Below, in pieces: positions 59,883 to 64,000 of a DNA stretch of 64,000 nucleotides; within the stretch, counting starts at the first letter, position 1, and each line of letters begins with the position of its first letter. A program made the position numbers and the translations under genes. The DNA is taken from positions 1 through 64,000 of the forward strand of contig ARYC01003907.1 in the NCBI GenBank assembly GCA_000711775.1. The letters run 5' to 3'. The stretch is from Oxytricha trifallax. Its lineage: Eukaryota; Ciliophora; Spirotrichea; Sporadotrichida; Oxytrichidae. The notes under the pieces were generated by a model, which saw only the letters and a list, made by a program, of their open reading frames with translations, ran no database searches and had not been told where the DNA came from.

Positions 59883-60953
59883 ATGTCAACAAAAACGTAT
59901 GACAGTTTCTAAGACATCGATTATGGTTCAATGATTCAGCAAACAAGGGAATAATTTATTCAAGGAGCTTATAAGCAGATTCTTAAATAATTTAAGACCA
60001 CCCAATTATATTCTGAGGAAGTTCAATAGTTGCCTCCGCAAGACATCTTTAAAAAAGCATACTGGCATCCGGGTAAGCAGGACTAATCTACTCTAAAATG
60101 TTTTATAACTGCCAGCAATATGGTCGCTGGTGGAGCGTTATTTGATTCCCCTGAAAAGTTTCATGCACTTTACGAATCAAGAACTCACATGTCCAATAAA
60201 AAAAAGTTGGAGATGCCTTGGGAGGAAGGTTACTGCTACAAGAACCTTCCGTTTCAATTCTACAACCATAACATCGATTAATGGTACAGCCCAATTTTTA
60301 CACATGCCTTCTCGGAAGTTATCCTTAGTAATATGAAGGCGAATATACACCAAGGGTGGTGGGGTCTCTTGGAGACCGATAATCCAGATAGCAAATTCAT
60401 AATCTAAATTATGGTGTTAACAACTTCACTCGAAAATGGGCTATAAAAATCCCACAAACAGTGTCATGCAGCAGCCGTAGTAAAAGATGCTGGCAAATGG
60501 TGGTTATTGGATTCTGGGGAGGATAGACCAATTGAAATTACACCTGAGGGAGATTAACTCTAATAATGGTACCACGGAGTGTATTACATTGGTATGCTGG
60601 CTATTCGTGCAGACAATCCTCCCTATAAAAAGAGAAAGGCTTTTAAACGAGAATGGTATCGTTTTATGAAGGGAGAAAAGGTGGTAAAGCAAGGCGGTAA
60701 CAGGATGAAAATCAAAAGCAGCAGGAAGAGCTCCCGAAAAAATCGTCGAACCAATCCTCACAACAAAGGCAATAAACAGCATAGAACCAACAAGCAAGCA
60801 ATACCTCAAAGCACTCCAAGAAAATCAAGAGCATTATAATTAATTGGCAAGAGAGCTGATAGAGGTAGAGAAATGGATGCTAAGGCAGCATTATTAGACA
60901 GCACACAAAAAGGGAGGCAAAAGAGATTATAAATAGTTACAGAGCAAGATTGA
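59883..60953 (+). CDS. E1 356-residue protein, possible papain-fold cysteine peptidase
   Basis: An uninterrupted frame from ATG 59883 (MSTKTYDSFQDIDYG) to TGA 60951-60953. The central part has QSTLKCFITASNMVAGGALF (Cys ~73), EGYCYKNLPFQFYNHNIDQW, and KQCHAAAVVKDAGKWWLLDS (His ~195, Asp ~210). The Cys-His-Asp order and the His-x14-Asp spacing with a WWLLDS strand recall papain-fold peptidases such as Josephin/UCH-type deubiquitinases; this is suggestive only. The C-terminus is strongly basic (KIKSSRKSSRKNRRTNPHNK). Lying between the chromodomain gene and the terminal gene, it is part of the element's cargo. Confidence 0.6.
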
Positions 60954-60992
60954 GTTTAGAGCGAAGCCATTCAGAATAAGCAGATAAATATA

Positions 60993-61541
60993 ATGAAGTA
61001 AACAAAGAGCAAGTTTGAGAAGATGTAAAAGTATATAGTCGCTATAAAGAAAATGAAAGAGCTCCCATTTCCAGATCAAGTATTGAAGTAAGTGGTTGCT
61101 CCTAAAGATGACAAAGAAATAATTAGTGCAGCCTTTTCATGGGTCGTCCTCCGCGGTCCTAGAACGAGACTAAACCACTTCAAGACATTGATTTTAAAAG
61201 AAATGGAGGAACTGGGATTAGAGGAGTCAGTAGTTGGAGGAGTTTAACCCAGAGGAGCCTTGATGGAGGATAAATTTGGGAAGGTACTGCTATAGATCGA
61301 GAATAATCTCTTCAGCTTTTTTTGTAAAATGCTCGAGGACAATCCTACTATTCCCTATACACTGCTAACTAAGGTGATGCGCATGTTATCATAGCCAATA
61401 ACTATTTAGTTCAAGAGGGGATTCGAAACCCATATTAGACAGCAGTTGAATGAAATGGTGAAGAACAACGATCCCAGAGAGACGCCATCGGAGTCAAAGA
61501 ACTTATACCTTGAAATAGTGCAGATAATCAAGAACCTATGA
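60993..61541 (+). CDS. E1 terminal gene, 182-residue protein
   Basis: An intact frame: MKQTKSKFEKMQKYIVAIKK, then KKMKELPFPDQVLKQVVAP, ISAAFSWVVLRGPRTRLNHF, EDNPTIPYTLLTKVMRMLSQ, NNDPRETPSESKNLYLEIVQ, IIKNL, TGA at 61541. It is in the same frame as the preceding gene, separated by TGA at 60951 and 39 bases, so the two could once have been one protein or be read through. A homologue survives in E2 (9028-9990). No family is recognised. Confidence 0.75.
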
Positions 61542-61624
61542 AACGTAATTTTCTTTTTCCTAATAATAAATAATTCAATAATGTATTTAAATTTCATTCT
61601 CGATTTTTTTAAACATCTTTTATA

Positions 61625-62000
61625 TAAATTTTTTGAGATAATTTAATTCTATTTTTTGAATTAATTTAACCTAATTATTAATCAAACTAAGCCCTATATT
61701 ATCAATCATGGAAACTTTTTAATTATTAAATCAATTGAAAAATCATTTTAACGTAAAATATTCGATTTTTAATAATTAGAATTATGATTAAGAAAGCACT
61801 ATAAAAAGGGGATTGACAGTTTAAATCTACATTTTATTAATTCTAAAATCTCAATATTTTTCAATAGTTATTTTTTATTTTATGTAAACTGCTTTCATTT
61901 TATTCATGCATATATTTATTAATCTTCTTAATTTAAAGACACACCAAAAAAAAGAAATTAATGCCAGTTAAAAAAAATATTTTGATTCTATATTATTCAT
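61625..62000. other. AT-rich spacer, no gene seen
   Basis: Lies between the E1 end and FB3. No motif seen. Confidence 0.5.
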
Positions 62001-62802
62001 TTAGTAGATTTCATTATAATTTTAATTTTAATCACAAACTTAAATTTAATAAAATTAATATAGTTAATTAATTTGTTAATACTTAATCAAATATCATTTC
62101 TTGTTAAATCTTCATTCTCTATCATTGTGATCATGACAAGACTTGCTTCTTATTTTAAAATTTACTTAAATTATCATCATAACCTTAACTCTGAACTTCT
62201 TATGTGTCAACATTTCGACAAAAATTGTAAACATTTCGACATTTAATTTCATTAGTATATTTGTGATTTTTTGTGATTATTTTAGAAACCTAAGCTTTTT
62301 CTGTGAATAATCACAAATTTTAGATTATGGAATTCCAAAAATCACAATGAGATTTCTATATGTGAAGTTTGAAAAACTTTATATTTCACATCATAATTAT
62401 ATTAAAAATCTTAATTATCAATTTTATATTTCAAACTTCACATATAGAAATCTCATTGTGATTTTTGGAATTCCATAATCTAAAATTTGTGATTATTCAC
62501 AGAAAAAGCTTAGGTTTCTAAAATAATCACAAAAAATCACAAATATACTAATGAAATAAAATGTCGAAATGTTTACAATTTTTGTCGAAATGTTGACACA
62601 TAAGAAGTTCAGAGTTAAGGTTATGATGATAATTTAAGTAAATTTTAAATTAAGAAGCAAGTCTTGTGATGATCACAATGATAGAGAATGAAGATTTAAC
62701 AAGAAATGATATTTGATTAAGTATTAACAAATTAATTAACTATATTAATTTTATTAAATTTAAGTTTGTGATTAAAATTAAAATTATAATGAAATCTACT
62801 AA
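62001..62802. repeat. Foldback FB3
   Basis: Two near-identical inverted arms of about 380 bp start TTAGTAGATTTCATTATAAT and include CATTTCGACAAAAATTGTAA and CATTGTGATTTTTGGAATTC. They meet around a ~40-bp centre at 62385-62420. It has no coding capacity and no clear target duplication. Its arms do not match FB1 or FB2. Confidence 0.85.
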
Positions 62803-62809
62803 TTGTTTT

Positions 62810-64000
62810 ATATTTTATCAAATTTAGAGAAAATTAAAATATTAGTGATAAATTATATAAAGAAATTAATTATTTTAATTTACTCTTATATACAACAAAA
62901 ATAACTTATTAATTAATAGATTCTTAATGTACAACTTAAATGATAAGAAATATTCGAATAATTTATTTAAGGTTGATACCATATACTGACTCAAATTATA
63001 AATTTCTAAAAGCAATAAAATACAAATAAACATTTTATCAGTAGCCACACTTAAAACTAAAAATTTATTGCTTCAAAATTTGTGCTTTTAAATATAAAAA
63101 ATACCTTATATATTGCCATATTACGATCGTAATTAGCGCAATTTATCAATATAAATTTATTGCTATATTTATCAAGCTTTTTGCGATTCTATTTTTCCTG
63201 TATCTTCTTATTGATAATAAAATCTATATATTTGTTGATAGATTTAAAGTATACTAATAACTTCTTAGAATAATATATTTGTACAATATAAGCACCCTTA
63301 TGATTTATTATAACTATTAATAATATTACTTTTTAAATTATTAAAAAAGGAAGTTCAATATATTAATGGAAAACTACAGTAATAAATTTTAGCTTTTCAT
63401 TTTATTTGGGTTCTTTTGAGGCTATAAAAAAATCCTCATACCAAGTCAATTGAAAATAAGATAATAAACTGTAATAATCACATATTCTACCATTTATTAA
63501 TTAGCTAATAAAGCATCATAATTACTATTTTACTATTCATGTCTTACATCTAGAATGAATTGCAAGTAAAAATTATGATCTAAAATAAGTTCCTAATATC
63601 AATACTAAAATTGCGATTATAAATAAAATTGGAAAATCATTGCAAATTTATTAATTTATAGCTATATTTATTCCCACTATATATATGCAATGTTAGACTG
63701 TCAATTATAAATAAGAAGTATCAAAAAAATATTAACTTTTTAATTGTAAGATTAACAAAATTTCTCTCAAAATTTCTAATATTAAGTTATCAATGTTATA
63801 AGGAGATATTTATTATTAATTATTGAAGTAGCAGTCTGTAGAAATTTAAAATCCACCAAAATTAAAGAATAAAATATATAATACGTTGCTATTTTTTGAC
63901 TTAACTCATTCTAACATTTTCAAATATTATTTATTATAAATAAATAAAATTAAATTAAACATATAAAATAAAATAATTTATGATTGAAAAAAACATAAAA
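62810..64000. other. AT-rich stretch, no gene seen
   Basis: No open frame beyond chance length, no inverted repeat of note. Confidence 0.5.

Larger units (their letters stand above)
52903..61620 (+). mobile_element. E1, large Tc1/mariner-related element with chromodomain cargo
   Basis: About 8.7 kb of clearly higher GC starts with a (ACT)n hairpin and holds six genes. They are an unknown first protein (53248-55718), a 22-kDa-type protein (minus, 56254-57080), a DDE transposase (57301-58949), a chromodomain protein (59351-59719), a 356-residue possible cysteine peptidase (59883-60953) and a terminal 182-residue protein (60993-61541). E2 (8960-10620) shares both ends but not the middle, which confirms that these flank one element. 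The right terminus is placed only approximately, just after TTTAAACATCT (61609-61619). It lacks telomere-like ends, capsid or polymerase genes. Confidence 0.75.

Noticed and set aside
60504-60809. 101-codon minus-strand frame
   Set aside because: Antisense shadow of the intact 356-residue E1 protein.
52903-61620. E1 as a Polinton or retroelement
   Set aside because: No capsid, polymerase B, reverse transcriptase or packaging ATPase motifs; the transposase is Tc1/mariner/IS630 type.
1-64000. tRNA genes
   Set aside because: No cloverleaf with matching A and B boxes was recognised by eye. A covariance-model scan was not possible.

Overview
The window looks like germline (micronuclear) DNA of a spirotrich ciliate, most likely Oxytricha or a close relative. 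Three observations support this. TAA and TAG are read through in every recognisable gene while TGA ends them, so TAA/TAG = Gln. The background is very AT-rich and gene-poor. Several elements end in C4A4 telomere-like repeats and carry the gene set of the telomere-bearing elements (TBE) of Oxytricha: DDE transposase, 22-kDa protein, and zinc finger plus protein kinase. The species was not confirmed by any search.

Layout: 1-1468 is the right end of a TBE (TBE-A). 4.1-8.6 kb is decayed coding sequence holding a GC-rich retroposon with 15-bp target duplications. 9.0-10.6 kb is a short internal-deletion copy (E2) of the large element at 52.9-61.6 kb. 11.0-12.3 kb is another decayed coding stretch. 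12.6-18.1 kb is TBE-B, which holds a foreign coding insert. 18.2-19.4 kb has host-like coding pieces and a MITE. 20.24-30.30 kb is a nested structure: a long foldback repeat is interrupted by a small MITE and by TBE-C, and TBE-C's kinase gene is interrupted by a complete 4.1-kb TBE-D. 30.3-34.4 kb is a TBE-like element (E3) whose third gene encodes zinc fingers plus an MT-A70 adenine-methyltransferase-like domain. 34-52.9 kb is AT-rich DNA with an 8-bp-TSD foldback, a second MITE copy and four or five gene-like loci that could be macronuclear-destined segments. 52.9-61.6 kb is a large element (E1) with a (ACT)n hairpin end and six genes. 62.0-62.8 kb is another foldback.

The most striking theme is modular: three divergent Tc1/mariner/IS630-type elements (TBE, E3, E1) all pair a DDE transposase with an intron-bearing 22-kDa-type gene on the opposite strand, but carry different partner proteins: zinc finger + kinase (TBE), zinc finger + MT-A70 (E3), or a chromodomain protein, a possible cysteine peptidase and two unknown proteins (E1). 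Most copies contain in-frame TGAs and small frameshifts. Part of this may be assembly indel error, since breaks often lie near homopolymers. By-eye 'protein-like' calls in the AT-rich parts are weak, because with only TGA as stop, open frames of 50-100 codons arise by chance. Such calls carry low confidence here.
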